Source: Roseomonas gilardii (GTDB lineage: Bacteria > Pseudomonadota > Alphaproteobacteria > Acetobacterales > Acetobacteraceae). Taken from it: a stretch of DNA of 64,000 bases. The notes under the pieces were generated by a model. The model was given only the letters and a program-made list of their open reading frames with translations, was not told where the DNA came from and did no database searches. Of this stretch, positions 27,326 through 35,826 are shown one piece after another (position 1 is the first letter of the stretch; each line of letters begins with the position of its first letter). Where the stretch lies: NCBI RefSeq assembly GCF_001941945.1, contig NZ_CP015584.1, positions 186,001 to 250,000 on the forward strand, written 5' to 3'. A program made the position numbers and the translations under genes.

Positions 27326-28414
27326 ATGAGCCTTCGCCCCCCGGTCCGCTACACCCCCGCCGTCGAGGAGATCCAGCCCGACGAACAGGATACGATCCGG
27401 GGCCTGAACGACACCTTCGACACCATCCTGGAAACGACGGCGAAGGATTACGGGCATGCCGTCCGCTCCGTCCATGCCAAGGCACATGGCATTCTCGAAG
27501 GCCGAATGGTGATTGCCGATGGTCTTCCGCCGGAGCTGGCGCAGGGCCTTTTCGCCAGGCCGGGCGAGCACAAGGTCTATATGCGGATCTCGACCAATGC
27601 GGGCGACATCCTGCCGGACGCGATCTCCCTCCCGCGCGGCATGGCGCTGAAAGTGCTGGATGTGGAGGGCGAGCGGTTGCCCGGTGCCGAAGGCAAGACC
27701 CAGGACTTCATCATGGTGAATGGTCCGGTCTTCCAGACCAGAACCGCGGATCAGTTCCTGGGCAACCTGAAGATGCTGGCCAAGACCACCGACCGGCTGG
27801 AGGGCACCAAGAAGGTCATGTCCTCCATGCTGCGTGGGGTGAACACCGCCCTGGAGGCTGTGGGGATCGAGAGCACCAAGGTCCAGTCCCTGGGTGGCGC
27901 GCCCAATGTCGATCCGCTGGGCGAGACCTATTACAGCGTCACGCCATTCCGTTATGGCGATCACATCGCCAAGTTCAGCCTCGTTCCCGTCGCCCCGGAC
28001 CTGCTGGCCCTGAAGGGCAAGGAGATCGATGCCTCCGGCCGGCCGGATGCGATCCGCGAGACGATACAGGGCGAGATGAAGGGCATCGACGGTGTCTGGG
28101 AGTTCCGCGTGCAGCTATGCCGCGACCTGGAGGAACAGCCTGTCGAGGACCCGACCGTTGCCTGGGACGAGGAGAAGGCACCCTTCCGGACGGTGGCCAC
28201 CATCACCGTGCCGCGCCAGGATAGCTGGGACACCGCCCGCGTGCAGGCCGTGAACGAAGAGATGCACTTCATGATCTGGACGGGCCTGGCCGCCCACCAG
28301 CCGCTGGGCAACATCAACCGCGCCCGGCGCGAGGCCTACAAGCATTCCGCCGGATTCCGCGAACGCTTCAACCGCTGCCCGATCCATGAACCCGGCGGCC
28401 CGGCGGGCACCTGA
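27326..28414 (+). CDS. Catalase-family heme protein
   Basis: Small catalase-like protein of 362 residues from the ATG at 27326 (longer in-frame starts exist). Family segments are DYGHAVRSVHAKAHGILEGR with the distal-histidine region, VYMRISTNAGDILPDAISLP and MALKVLDVEG. The protein lacks the C-terminal domains of large catalases and resembles the SrpA/y4iL-type group, whose members are heme peroxidases of uncertain substrate. It seems cytoplasmic, as no signal peptide is seen from this start. It is a single gene followed by a hairpin shared with the convergent sugar cluster. Confidence 0.85.
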   Translation: MSLRPPVRYTPAVEEIQPDEQDTIRGLNDTFDTILETTAKDYGHAVRSVHAKAHGILEGRMVIADGLPPELAQGLFARPGEHKVYMRISTNAGDILPDAISLPRGMALKVLDVEGERLPGAEGKTQDFIMVNGPVFQTRTADQFLGNLKMLAKTTDRLEGTKKVMSSMLRGVNTALEAVGIESTKVQSLGGAPNVDPLGETYYSVTPFRYGDHIAKFSLVPVAPDLLALKGKEIDASGRPDAIRETIQGEMKGIDGVWEFRVQLCRDLEEQPVEDPTVAWDEEKAPFRTVATITVPRQDSWDTARVQAVNEEMHFMIWTGLAAHQPLGNINRARREAYKHSAGFRERFNRCPIHEPGGPAGT

Positions 28415-28430
28415 CCGGCCCGGTGACCGT

Positions 28431-28450
28431 GCCGTGCGAGGCGGCACGGC
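28431..28450. terminator. Bidirectional hairpin terminator candidate
   Basis: GCCGTGC-N6-GCACGGC, perfect 7-bp stem, lies between the convergent catalase-like and DUF4432 genes and abuts the stop codon of the latter. No clear T tract. Confidence 0.5.
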
Positions 28451-29533
28451 TTATCCGAGGGATGCGACCAGGGCGGTCGTCCGGAGGGTGGCCTCGCGAT
28501 CCAGATAGCCGGCACGGACCGTGAAGCGCGCCGTCTCGCCCGGCAGCAGGGAGCGTATCTGGCCGCTCCGCCGTGCCGCCGCATGGCCCTCCGGATAGCA
28601 GGTCGCCGGCAGGGCAAAGGCGGCGACCTTCTGGTCCGGATCGTTCAGCACCCAGCGCACGGTCTGCGGGAATTCCGCCGTGGCGTAGGAGACGGCGAAG
28701 CCGTCCCCCTCCGGCCGCTCCAGCATCAGATGCGTCCGCCCCTCCGCATCGGCGCCGAGGCCGTGCAGGTAGAAAACCTGTTCCGGATCGTAGCGCCCAG
28801 GCTCCGACAGCACCTCCATGCGTTCCGGATGCGCGGCCAGTTCGTCGATCAGCGCGAGATAGGCCGGATCGGGCACCACATGCGCCGGAACGGCGCGGCG
28901 GACCAGGGTGCGATCCGGCGTGAAAGGCGCCGGCTGCCGGATGCGGCCGCCCGCGACGAAGGCGAAGTTGATGTGGCACATGTACATCAGCTCCATCGGC
29001 TTGCCGGAGCGGTTCTCCACCGCGAGGCCGATGTCGAACAGCGTCGCATCCGGCCGCAGGGTCAGCGAGGGATGCGCCAGGTAATGCGCGCCGAAGCCCA
29101 TGACATGGTCGCGCCGGCTGACCAGGCGCAGGAAGCGCCCCTCCGCATCCTCGCCAAGTTCCAACAGGGCGTCGTCCATCGGTGCGCAGGGGAATTCGCC
29201 ATGCGCGGCATGGCTGTCCTCCGCCGCGGGCACGCCGTTGTGCAGCAGCCCGCTGTGGAAGGCGAAGCAGCCATAGGTCTCGGCGATCTGCCGCGCCGGG
29301 CGGGGCGCGTCGAAGCCGCTGGTCATGGCGAGGTCCACGCCGTCGAAATTCGCGGACCACACCATGCCGCCCATCCAGGGCAGGACCACGACCTCGCCCC
29401 GGGCGTTGGTCAGGCGCAGGGCGGCGATGCCGGTACGGAAGCGGAAGAGGCTGGCGCGCAGACCCTCCCCGGCCAGGATCTCGCGCTCCGCCGCGCCGGC
29501 GAGGCTTTCATGGAGGGGAATGATCGTGGTCAT
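28451..29533 (-). CDS. DUF4432 family aldose 1-epimerase-like protein
   Basis: Protein of 360 residues with the galactose-mutarotase-like fold; NARGEVVVLPWMGGMVWSAN, FAFHSGLLHNGVPAAEDSHA, HGEFPCAPMDDALLEL and ELMYMCHINFAF are typical of the DUF4432 group. It probably interconverts sugar anomers for the kinase or dehydrogenase of the same pathway. The start at 29533 lies two bases after the permease stop; the open frame continues upstream inside the permease gene and was rejected. It is the last gene of the sugar operon. Confidence 0.85.
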   Translation of the reverse strand: MTTIIPLHESLAGAAEREILAGEGLRASLFRFRTGIAALRLTNARGEVVVLPWMGGMVWSANFDGVDLAMTSGFDAPRPARQIAETYGCFAFHSGLLHNGVPAAEDSHAAHGEFPCAPMDDALLELGEDAEGRFLRLVSRRDHVMGFGAHYLAHPSLTLRPDATLFDIGLAVENRSGKPMELMYMCHINFAFVAGGRIRQPAPFTPDRTLVRRAVPAHVVPDPAYLALIDELAAHPERMEVLSEPGRYDPEQVFYLHGLGADAEGRTHLMLERPEGDGFAVSYATAEFPQTVRWVLNDPDQKVAAFALPATCYPEGHAAARRSGQIRSLLPGETARFTVRAGYLDREATLRTTALVASLG

Positions 29534-29535
29534 GC

Positions 29536-30525
29536 TCAACGCACCCGGTTGCGCCAGGCGGCCAGGGCGATCGAGAGCAGCAGGAAGCCGCCCCAGATCA
29601 GGTCCACCAGGAAGTTGCTGAAACGCATCATCTGCAGGCCGGAGGACAGCAGCATCAGCGCCAGGAGGGCAAGGCCGACCCCCACCACATTGCCACGCCC
29701 GCCCGCCGGGTTCGTGCCGGCCAGCACGGCGATCAGCACGGCCTGGAGGAGATAGGAGACACCGTAGTCGGATTTCGCCGCATTGGTACGGCCCGACAGC
29801 AGGATGCCCGCGAGGCTGGCGAGCGCGCCGGTGAGCACATAGGAGAAGAAGATGCGCCGTCCCGTCCGGATCCCGGCAAAGGCCGCGGCACGCGCATTCG
29901 TGCCGATCAGCGCGAGGTCGATGCCGAAGCCCGTGCGGGTCAGCAGGAACCAGACCAGAACCGAGACGGCGAGGAAGACCAGGAGCGGCACGGCGATGCC
30001 CAGGAGCGTGCCGTTGCCGATCTGCCCCCAAAGGGCCGGGAAGCCGACCACGGCGGGGCCGCCGGTGAGAACGAGGCAGATGCCGGTGAAGACCTGCCCC
30101 GTCCCGATGGTGGCGAGGATCGGGGTGATCCGGAGCTTCGTGATCAGGAAGCCGTTCACCGCGCCCGCCAGGATGCCGGTGCAGAGGGCGAGCAGCACGC
30201 CGAGCCCGACCATCGGCAGGGGCAGGTTCGCCAGTTCCGGTCCCCGCGGGGCGCCGACGGCGTGGAAGAACAGGCCCGCCAGGATGCAGGAGAGGTTGGC
30301 GATGCCGATCACCGAGAGGTCGATGCCGCCGGTCAGCATGGCCACCATCATGGCGATGGCCAGTAGCCCCAGCTCCGGTGCGACGAAGGTGATGGATTCG
30401 AAGACATAGGGGCGCAGGAAGCGCTCCGGGTTCAGCGCCGCCATGCCGGCGAAGATCAGCACCGTGAGCAGGAGGAGCTGAAGCAGGTTGCTGTCGATGC
30501 GGAGGCGCTTCGTCAGGCCGTTCAT
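29536..30525 (-). CDS. Sugar ABC transporter permease, RhaQ/RbsC type
   Basis: Inner-membrane permease of 329 residues, BPD_transp_2 family, with about nine to ten helices. Conserved segments are MVAMLTGGIDLSVIGIANLS and the end-domain LLQAVLIAVLAGTNPAGGRG. It forms a heterodimer with the permease encoded 19 bases upstream. This two-permease arrangement is typical of rhamnose, autoinducer-2 and erythritol/pentose systems. Confidence 0.92.
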   Translation of the reverse strand: MNGLTKRLRIDSNLLQLLLLTVLIFAGMAALNPERFLRPYVFESITFVAPELGLLAIAMMVAMLTGGIDLSVIGIANLSCILAGLFFHAVGAPRGPELANLPLPMVGLGVLLALCTGILAGAVNGFLITKLRITPILATIGTGQVFTGICLVLTGGPAVVGFPALWGQIGNGTLLGIAVPLLVFLAVSVLVWFLLTRTGFGIDLALIGTNARAAAFAGIRTGRRIFFSYVLTGALASLAGILLSGRTNAAKSDYGVSYLLQAVLIAVLAGTNPAGGRGNVVGVGLALLALMLLSSGLQMMRFSNFLVDLIWGGFLLLSIALAAWRNRVR

Positions 30526-30544
30526 GCGGTGTCTTCCTTCCCGC

Positions 30545-31537
30545 TCAGGCGATGCGCCGGCGGTCGCGCCAAGCCGTGGCGGCCGTGGCGGCGATCACGA
30601 TCAGGCCCACGACGACACGCTGCCAGGTGGTGTCCACGCCCAGGATGATGAGGCTGTTGGTGATCACCACCAGGGTCAGCACGCCGAGCACCGTGCCGGC
30701 GACGCTGCCGCGTCCGCCGAAGATGCTGGCGCCGCCCAGCACCACGGCCGCGATCACGTCGAGCTCCAGCCCCACCATGTCGCGCGGATTGGCCGTCCAG
30801 ATCATCGCCCCGTGCAGCAGCCCGGCGAAGCCCGCCAGCGCCCCGGCCAGGCCGTAGATGAAGAAGGTGATGCGGCGGGTGTTGAAGCCGACGCGGCGCG
30901 CCGCCTCCTCGCCGCCGCCCAGCGCGTAGATGCCGCGGCCGATCATCGTGTGGCGGAGCATCAGATGCACCAGCAGGGCGATGCCCGCATAGACCAGCAC
31001 CATGGAGGAGAGCCCGGCCTGGCTGCCATCCGCCTGGGTGACATGCAGGAACTCGCCCCGGGCGAAGCCGATCAGCAGCGGCGGCATCTGGTCGATGTTG
31101 ATCTGGCTGGTGCCGACCACCCCCAGGATGAAGCCGCGCACCGCCGTGCCGGTGCCGAGCGTGACGATCAGCGGGATCATCCGCAGGTAATGGACGAAGA
31201 CCGCGTTCACGAGGCCCAGCAGCAGGCCGATGCCCGTCGCCATCAGGAAGGGCAGCACCACCCCGTCGAAGCCCCAGGCGATCATCGCCTTCACCGTCAG
31301 GTACATCGCCGCGATGGCGAAGGCGGGAAAGGAGACGTCGATGCCACCCGAGAGCATGACCATCAACACGGCGAGAGCCAGGATGCCCGAGATGACGCTG
31401 GCCCGCAGCAGCGAAAAGAGGTTGGCAGGCTGCCAGAAGACCGGGTTGACCGTGCCGATCAGCAGCACGGCGGCGAGCAGGACGGCGCCGACCATGAATT
31501 CCGGGTGGCGGCGCAGCAGCGCGGCGATGCGGCTCAT
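30545..31537 (-). CDS. Sugar ABC transporter permease, RhaP/RbsC type
   Basis: Second BPD_transp_2 permease, 330 residues. Conserved segments are LMVMLSGGIDVSFPAFAIAA, GRGIYALGGGEEAARRVGFN and LELDVIAAVVLGGASIFGGR. The start overlaps the ATPase gene stop by four bases, so the two are translationally coupled. Confidence 0.92.
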   Translation of the reverse strand: MSRIAALLRRHPEFMVGAVLLAAVLLIGTVNPVFWQPANLFSLLRASVISGILALAVLMVMLSGGIDVSFPAFAIAAMYLTVKAMIAWGFDGVVLPFLMATGIGLLLGLVNAVFVHYLRMIPLIVTLGTGTAVRGFILGVVGTSQINIDQMPPLLIGFARGEFLHVTQADGSQAGLSSMVLVYAGIALLVHLMLRHTMIGRGIYALGGGEEAARRVGFNTRRITFFIYGLAGALAGFAGLLHGAMIWTANPRDMVGLELDVIAAVVLGGASIFGGRGSVAGTVLGVLTLVVITNSLIILGVDTTWQRVVVGLIVIAATAATAWRDRRRIA

Positions 31538-33033
31538 GCCAGTTCCCCCAGCATCGCGCTCAACCGGCCCTCGTCGGTCGCCTCGGCCGGCAGGTCGGAC
31601 ACCAGGCGCCCGCGATGCAGGACGAGGATGCGGTTGCAGTTGTCCACCAGCTCGGGCAGGTCGTCGGAAATCATCAGCACGCCCAGGCCGCGCTCGCGTG
31701 CCAGGTCGCGGATCTTGCGGTGGATGCCGGCCTTGGAGCCGACATCGACGCCGACGGTCGGACCGTTCAGGATCAGCAGCTTCGGGTCGTTCAGCAGCCA
31801 GCGGCCGATCACCACGCGCTGCTGGTTGCCGCCGGAGAGCTGCGTCACCGGCCGGTCGCCGGTCGGCGTGGCGATGGCCATCTCGCGGATCGTGGCCGCC
31901 GCGTCGCGGGCGGCGGCATCGCGGCGGATCACGCCCAGCCGGCTCAGCCGCTCATGCGAGGTGGCGAGGATGTTGCGGTCGATGGTCTGGGTCAGGAACA
32001 GTCCCTCGGTCAGCCGGTCCTCGGGCACATAGGCCACGCCCTCGGCGATGGCCGCCTGCACGCTGTCCAGCCGCACCGGCCTGCCGTTCAGGCGGATCTC
32101 CCCGGCATGGCCCGGCTTCATGCCGAACAGCGCCAGGGCCAGCTCGGTCCGGCCGGAGCCGAGCAGGCCGGAGATGCCGACGATCTCGCCCGGCATGACG
32201 CGCAGGCTGATATCCCGGAGCTGCCCCGGGATGCCGAGGCCATGGACCTCCAGCACCGGCGGCGCCGCGGAACCGGCCCAGCGATAGCCCTCGGTGGCGA
32301 TGTCCTGCCCGGTCATGGCGCGGGTGATGGCGGCCTCGTTGAACTCGGCGATGGGGCCGGCGGCCACGACGCGGCCGCTGCGGATCACCGTCAGCCGCTC
32401 GCTGATCTCCAGCATCTCCCGCATCTTGTGGCTGACGAAGAGGACGGCGATGCCGCGCGACTGGATGTCGCGCACCACGCGGAACAGCGCCTCGACCTCC
32501 CGCCCCGTGAGCGCGGTGGTGGGCTCGTCCATGATCAGCAGGCGCGGGTCGGACATCAGCGCGCGGGCGATGGCCACGAGCTGCCGGCCCGCGGTCGGCA
32601 GGGTCTCCACCAGCGCATCGAGGTCAAGCTCGACGCCCAGCCTGGCGGTGGCGGCCTCGGCGATGGCGCGCACCCGGCGCCAGGAGACGAGGCCGCGCCG
32701 CGCCTGCAACTCGGTGCTGAGGGCGAGGTTCTCGGCGACCGTGAGGTTCCCGAAAAGCGAGAAGTCCTGGTAGATCACCTGCACGCCACGGGCGATGGCG
32801 GAGCGCGGGGTCATGCCCTCGATCCTCTGCCCGTCGATCAGGATCTCGCCCTGGTCCGGCTGCCAGACGCCCGAGATCACCTTGATCAGCGTGGACTTGC
32901 CCGAACCGTTCTCACCGGCCAGACAGTGGATCTCGCCCCGGCCGATAGCCAGGGAAACGTCGTCCAGGGCGCGCACGGCGGCAAAGCTCTTGCCGATATG
33001 GCGGAGTTCGATCAGCGGAGCGGTCATGCCCAT
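31534..33033 (-). CDS. Sugar ABC transporter ATP-binding protein, RbsA type
   Basis: Two-domain ATPase of 499 residues. The N-terminal domain has Walker A GENGSGKST and DEPTTALT in Walker B. The C-terminal domain has a degenerate P-loop (ISGLLGSGRTELALALFG), LSGGNQQRVVIGRWL and a Walker B in which the catalytic Glu is replaced (LILNGPTVGVDVG instead of the usual DEPT). Degeneration of one half is usual in RbsA-like proteins, but Asn-Gly in place of Asp-Glu is a marked case. An alternative start is at 33027. Confidence 0.92.
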   Translation of the reverse strand: MGMTAPLIELRHIGKSFAAVRALDDVSLAIGRGEIHCLAGENGSGKSTLIKVISGVWQPDQGEILIDGQRIEGMTPRSAIARGVQVIYQDFSLFGNLTVAENLALSTELQARRGLVSWRRVRAIAEAATARLGVELDLDALVETLPTAGRQLVAIARALMSDPRLLIMDEPTTALTGREVEALFRVVRDIQSRGIAVLFVSHKMREMLEISERLTVIRSGRVVAAGPIAEFNEAAITRAMTGQDIATEGYRWAGSAAPPVLEVHGLGIPGQLRDISLRVMPGEIVGISGLLGSGRTELALALFGMKPGHAGEIRLNGRPVRLDSVQAAIAEGVAYVPEDRLTEGLFLTQTIDRNILATSHERLSRLGVIRRDAAARDAAATIREMAIATPTGDRPVTQLSGGNQQRVVIGRWLLNDPKLLILNGPTVGVDVGSKAGIHRKIRDLARERGLGVLMISDDLPELVDNCNRILVLHRGRLVSDLPAEATDEGRLSAMLGELA

Positions 33034-33058
33034 CCGTCGCCACAGGCGTCACGAGGGA

Positions 33059-33081
33059 GCCGGAGGCACGGGGCCCCCGGC
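33059..33081 (-). other. Imperfect intercistronic hairpin
   Basis: A GC-rich GCCGG...CCGGC element lies between the binding-protein gene and the ATPase gene. Such hairpins often protect the abundant binding-protein message; weak evidence here. Confidence 0.25.
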
Positions 33082-33103
33082 GGGTTCCAGGCCCGGATGC
33101 GGC

Positions 33104-34165
33104 TCAGAAGTTGTACTGGGCCATGTTATCCTTGGTGACGCCGACCCAGCCCTGGCCGACCAGCAGGTTGGGCCGCTTGGCGTCGGGCGCCTGAAGGCTC
33201 TCGTAGCCGGCGAGGCCGAGATTGGTGCCTGCCTTGATATCCTTCTTCGCGAGCGCCATCACCGCCATCACGTTCATGGCATAGCCGGCCACCGCCGGGT
33301 CCCAGAACTGGATGTAGTTGATGTCCCCGTTGCGCAGGTATTGCCCGGCCACCGAAACGAGACCGGTGCCGGAGAAGAAGAGCTTGCCCTTCAGGTTGCG
33401 CTCGGCGATCAGCCGCCCTGCGCCCGCCGAGGTCGGCATGGGCGCACCGAGGATGCCCTTCAGGTCCGGATAGGCGGTCAGGACTTCCTTGAGCTTGTTG
33501 TAGTCGGTGGTCGCATCGTCATAGGTCTCGATGCGCTTCGTCACCTCCTGCATCTTCGGGAAGTGCTCTTTCTGGTAGGCGACGGCGCCGTCGATCCATT
33601 CGTTCTGCGACTGGGAGGTCAGGCTGCCCACGGTGGCGACATACTTGCCTTCGCCGCCCATGTCGCGCCCCAGCACCTCCATCAGCTTGGCGCCATAGGC
33701 GTGGTTGTCGAAGGCCTCGATGTCGTAATCCGTGTTCTGCAGGTTCGAGGCCTCGTGCGAGATCACCACGATGCCCTGGCGGCGTGCCTTCTGCAGCACG
33801 GGCTCCACCGCCTCGACCGAGAAGGGCACGATGCAGATCGCGTCCACGCCCTGGGCAATCAGGCTCTCGACCAGCTGCACCTGCGCCGCCGCATCCGCCT
33901 GGCTGGGGCCGACCATCCAGGTGTCGTGGCCCTGGTCCTTGCCGAATTGCGTGACACCCACGCGCATCCGGTCGAACCAGGCGATGCCGTCCACCTTCAC
34001 CACCGTGGCGATGCTGCGCTTCTTGCCGGCCCTGGCGTTGATGTCGGCAGCCACCTTGCCCGCATCCACCGCGGCGGCCTGCGCGAAGGCCGGGCCACCG
34101 GCGACCGAGGCCAGAAGCCCGCCCGCCGCCATCGCGCCGAAATGGCGCCTGCTGATTCCGTTCAT
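33104..34165 (-). CDS. Sugar ABC transporter substrate-binding protein, RhaS/LsrB-like
   Basis: Periplasmic binding protein of 353 residues, Peripla_BP_4 family. A Tat-type signal (SRRHFGAMAAGGLLASVAGG) is followed by the mature protein; IATVVKVDGIAWFDRMRVGV, QVQLVESLIAQGVDAICIVP and YNKLKEVLTAYPDLKGILGA are typical of rhamnose/autoinducer-2-like proteins. It is co-directional with deoC upstream and the transporter genes downstream. Whether it binds a pentose, deoxysugar or other polyol is not clear from sequence. Confidence 0.9.
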   Translation of the reverse strand: MNGISRRHFGAMAAGGLLASVAGGPAFAQAAAVDAGKVAADINARAGKKRSIATVVKVDGIAWFDRMRVGVTQFGKDQGHDTWMVGPSQADAAAQVQLVESLIAQGVDAICIVPFSVEAVEPVLQKARRQGIVVISHEASNLQNTDYDIEAFDNHAYGAKLMEVLGRDMGGEGKYVATVGSLTSQSQNEWIDGAVAYQKEHFPKMQEVTKRIETYDDATTDYNKLKEVLTAYPDLKGILGAPMPTSAGAGRLIAERNLKGKLFFSGTGLVSVAGQYLRNGDINYIQFWDPAVAGYAMNVMAVMALAKKDIKAGTNLGLAGYESLQAPDAKRPNLLVGQGWVGVTKDNMAQYNF

Positions 34166-34193
34166 CGCTTCCTCTCCTGTTCTCGTTCTTGCG

Positions 34194-34895
34194 TCAGTAG
34201 CCGGTGCCGGAAGCCGGCGCGCCCGTGACCAGGGCCACGCCCGAACTGGCGCCGATCCGGTTGGCGCCGGCGGCGATCATCGCCAGCGCCGTATCCCAGT
34301 CGCGGATGCCGCCGGAAGCCTTCACGCTCAGGGCGCTCCCAACGGTCCCGCGCATCAGCCGCACATCCTCCACTGTCGCGCCGCCGGTGGAGAAGCCGGT
34401 GGAGGTCTTCACGAAATCGGCCTTCGCCTCGGCGGCCAGCCGGCAGGCGGTGCGCTTCTGTTCGTCCGTCAGCAGGCAGGTCTCGATGATGACCTTCAGC
34501 ACCCGTCCCTCGCAGGCCTTGCGCACCGCGGCGATGTCGTCGCGCACCGCGTCCAGCCGTCCGTCCCGCAACGCGCCGATGTTGATCACCATGTCGATCT
34601 CGTCGGCGCCGTGATGCACGGCATTCGCCGTCTCGGCGGCCTTGTCCCAGGAGGTCGTGGCCCCCAACGGGAAGCCGACCACGGAACAGGTCTTCACCGC
34701 GCTGCCGCGCAGCAGTTGCGCCACGAGCGGTACGTTCACCGGGTTGACGCAAACCGAGCAGAAGAGGTGCTGGAGCGCCTCCTCGCAATAGCGTCGCAGG
34801 TCGGCCTCGCCGGCCCCGGGCTGGAGCAGCGTGTGGTCGATCAGCGGGGCGAGGTCCTGGGGCCTGCTGGGCAGGGCGGTGGGCTGTGTCGTCAC
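34194..34895 (-). CDS. deoC: Deoxyribose-phosphate aldolase
   Basis: Class I aldolase of 233 residues. Schiff-base Lys163 is in [14 protein letters not shown], the second active-site lysine is Lys192 in VKASGGIR and the acidic residue is Asp101 in [16 protein letters not shown]. It cleaves 2-deoxyribose-5-phosphate to glyceraldehyde-3-phosphate and acetaldehyde, or a similar phosphorylated sugar. Translation begins at GTG (34895), preceded by GGAGG at 8-base spacing. It is the first gene of the transporter operon, opposite the DeoR regulator, suggesting a catabolic rather than nucleoside-salvage role. No nucleoside phosphorylase is nearby. Confidence 0.92.
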   Translation of the reverse strand: MTTQPTALPSRPQDLAPLIDHTLLQPGAGEADLRRYCEEALQHLFCSVCVNPVNVPLVAQLLRGSAVKTCSVVGFPLGATTSWDKAAETANAVHHGADEIDMVINIGALRDGRLDAVRDDIAAVRKACEGRVLKVIIETCLLTDEQKRTACRLAAEAKADFVKTSTGFSTGGATVEDVRLMRGTVGSALSVKASGGIRDWDTALAMIAAGANRIGASSGVALVTGAPASGTGY

Positions 34896-34944
34896 ATCTG
34901 CGTCCTCCGGGCCGGGTGCCAGTCAGGCCGAGTCGGTCCCGTAT

Positions 34945-34972
34945 TTGTCAGTCTTCTGAATTTTGTTAAAAT
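34945..34972 (+). promoter_or_regulatory. Promoter of the DeoR regulator gene with palindrome
   Basis: -35 TTGTCA (34945-34950), 16-bp spacer, -10 TAAAAT (34967-34972), a good match to sigma-70. A perfect palindrome ATTTT-GTT-AAAAT (34960-34972) overlaps the -10 and could be the operator for the DeoR protein, controlling both divergent units. Confidence 0.65.
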
Positions 34973-35019
34973 CGTCACATCATGGGGTCGGGTGTCAAGG
35001 CTTCCCCATGGGGAGAGGC

Positions 35020-35817
35020 ATGATCCAGGGCGACACGGCGATGGGCGAAGCGCGCCGGCAGGACCGGTTGTGGCGCCTCGTGGGGATGTTGCGGCGCACA
35101 GGCCCGATGCGGCTCGGCGATGCGGCCGCCGCCCTTTCCGTGTCGACCATGACTCTACGGCGGGATCTTTCGCAGCCGCGACACGGTCTCGCCCTGCTGG
35201 GAGGCCACGTGCTGCTGCAGGGCGGCCCGCCCGGCGAGAGTCCCTACGCGCTGGAGCGCGAACAGGACAGCCACGCCGCCGCCAAGCGCCTGGCCGGGCA
35301 TCATGCGGCCTCGCTGGTGGAGGACGGGGACACGCTGTTCATCGACTGTGGCACCACCACGCCGCATCTGGTGGAAGCGCTGGCGCCCGATCTGGCGCTG
35401 ACGGTGTTCTGCTACGCGCTGAACATCGCCAACCTGCTCAGCCATCGGCCCCGCACCCAGCTCCTGCTGCTTGGCGGGCTGTTCCACCCGGCCTCGGCCA
35501 GCTTCGCCTCGGACGAGGTGCTGGCCGGGTTGCGCCGGTCGCGGATCGACAAGGCCTTCGTCTCGGCCGGCGGCGTGGAGGCGGCTTTCGGGGCCTCCTG
35601 CGCCCATGCCCATGAGGTGCCGGTGAAGCAGGCGGCCATCGCCAGCGCCCGGCGCGCCATCCTCGTGGTCGATGACAGCAAGCTGGGCGCGTGCAAGCCC
35701 GCCGGCTTCGCCCCGCTTGCCGCCTTCGAGCGGATCGTCACCAACCCGCCCCGCGAGGCCGCGGCGGCGGATGCCCTGCGCCGGGCCGGGGCTCGCCTCG
35801 ACCTGGCCGGGGACTGA
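35020..35817 (+). CDS. DeoR/GlpR family transcriptional regulator
   Basis: Regulator of 265 residues from the ATG at 35020, which follows GGGGAGAGG closely; an ATG at 35041 is an alternative. An N-terminal helix-turn-helix (RLGDAAAALSVSTMTLRRDL) is followed by the phosphosugar-sensing domain (DGDTLFIDCGTTTPHLVEAL, DDSKLGACKPAGFAPL). DeoR-family proteins respond to phosphorylated sugar intermediates, consistent with the FGGY kinase gene immediately downstream and deoC on the other strand. Confidence 0.92.
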   Translation: MIQGDTAMGEARRQDRLWRLVGMLRRTGPMRLGDAAAALSVSTMTLRRDLSQPRHGLALLGGHVLLQGGPPGESPYALEREQDSHAAAKRLAGHHAASLVEDGDTLFIDCGTTTPHLVEALAPDLALTVFCYALNIANLLSHRPRTQLLLLGGLFHPASASFASDEVLAGLRRSRIDKAFVSAGGVEAAFGASCAHAHEVPVKQAAIASARRAILVVDDSKLGACKPAGFAPLAAFERIVTNPPREAAAADALRRAGARLDLAGD

Positions 35818-35826
35818 ACGGGGAGC

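Noticed and set aside
26991-27485. 164-codon minus-strand frame upstream of and into the catalase-like gene
   Set aside because: No motif and it overlaps the supported catalase-like reading frame.
29536-34895. Autoinducer-2 (Lsr) uptake and processing locus
   Set aside because: Binding protein, FGGY kinase and aldolase look Lsr-like at first sight, but the aldolase is true DeoC with KTSTG, the regulator is DeoR not LsrR, and LsrG is missing.
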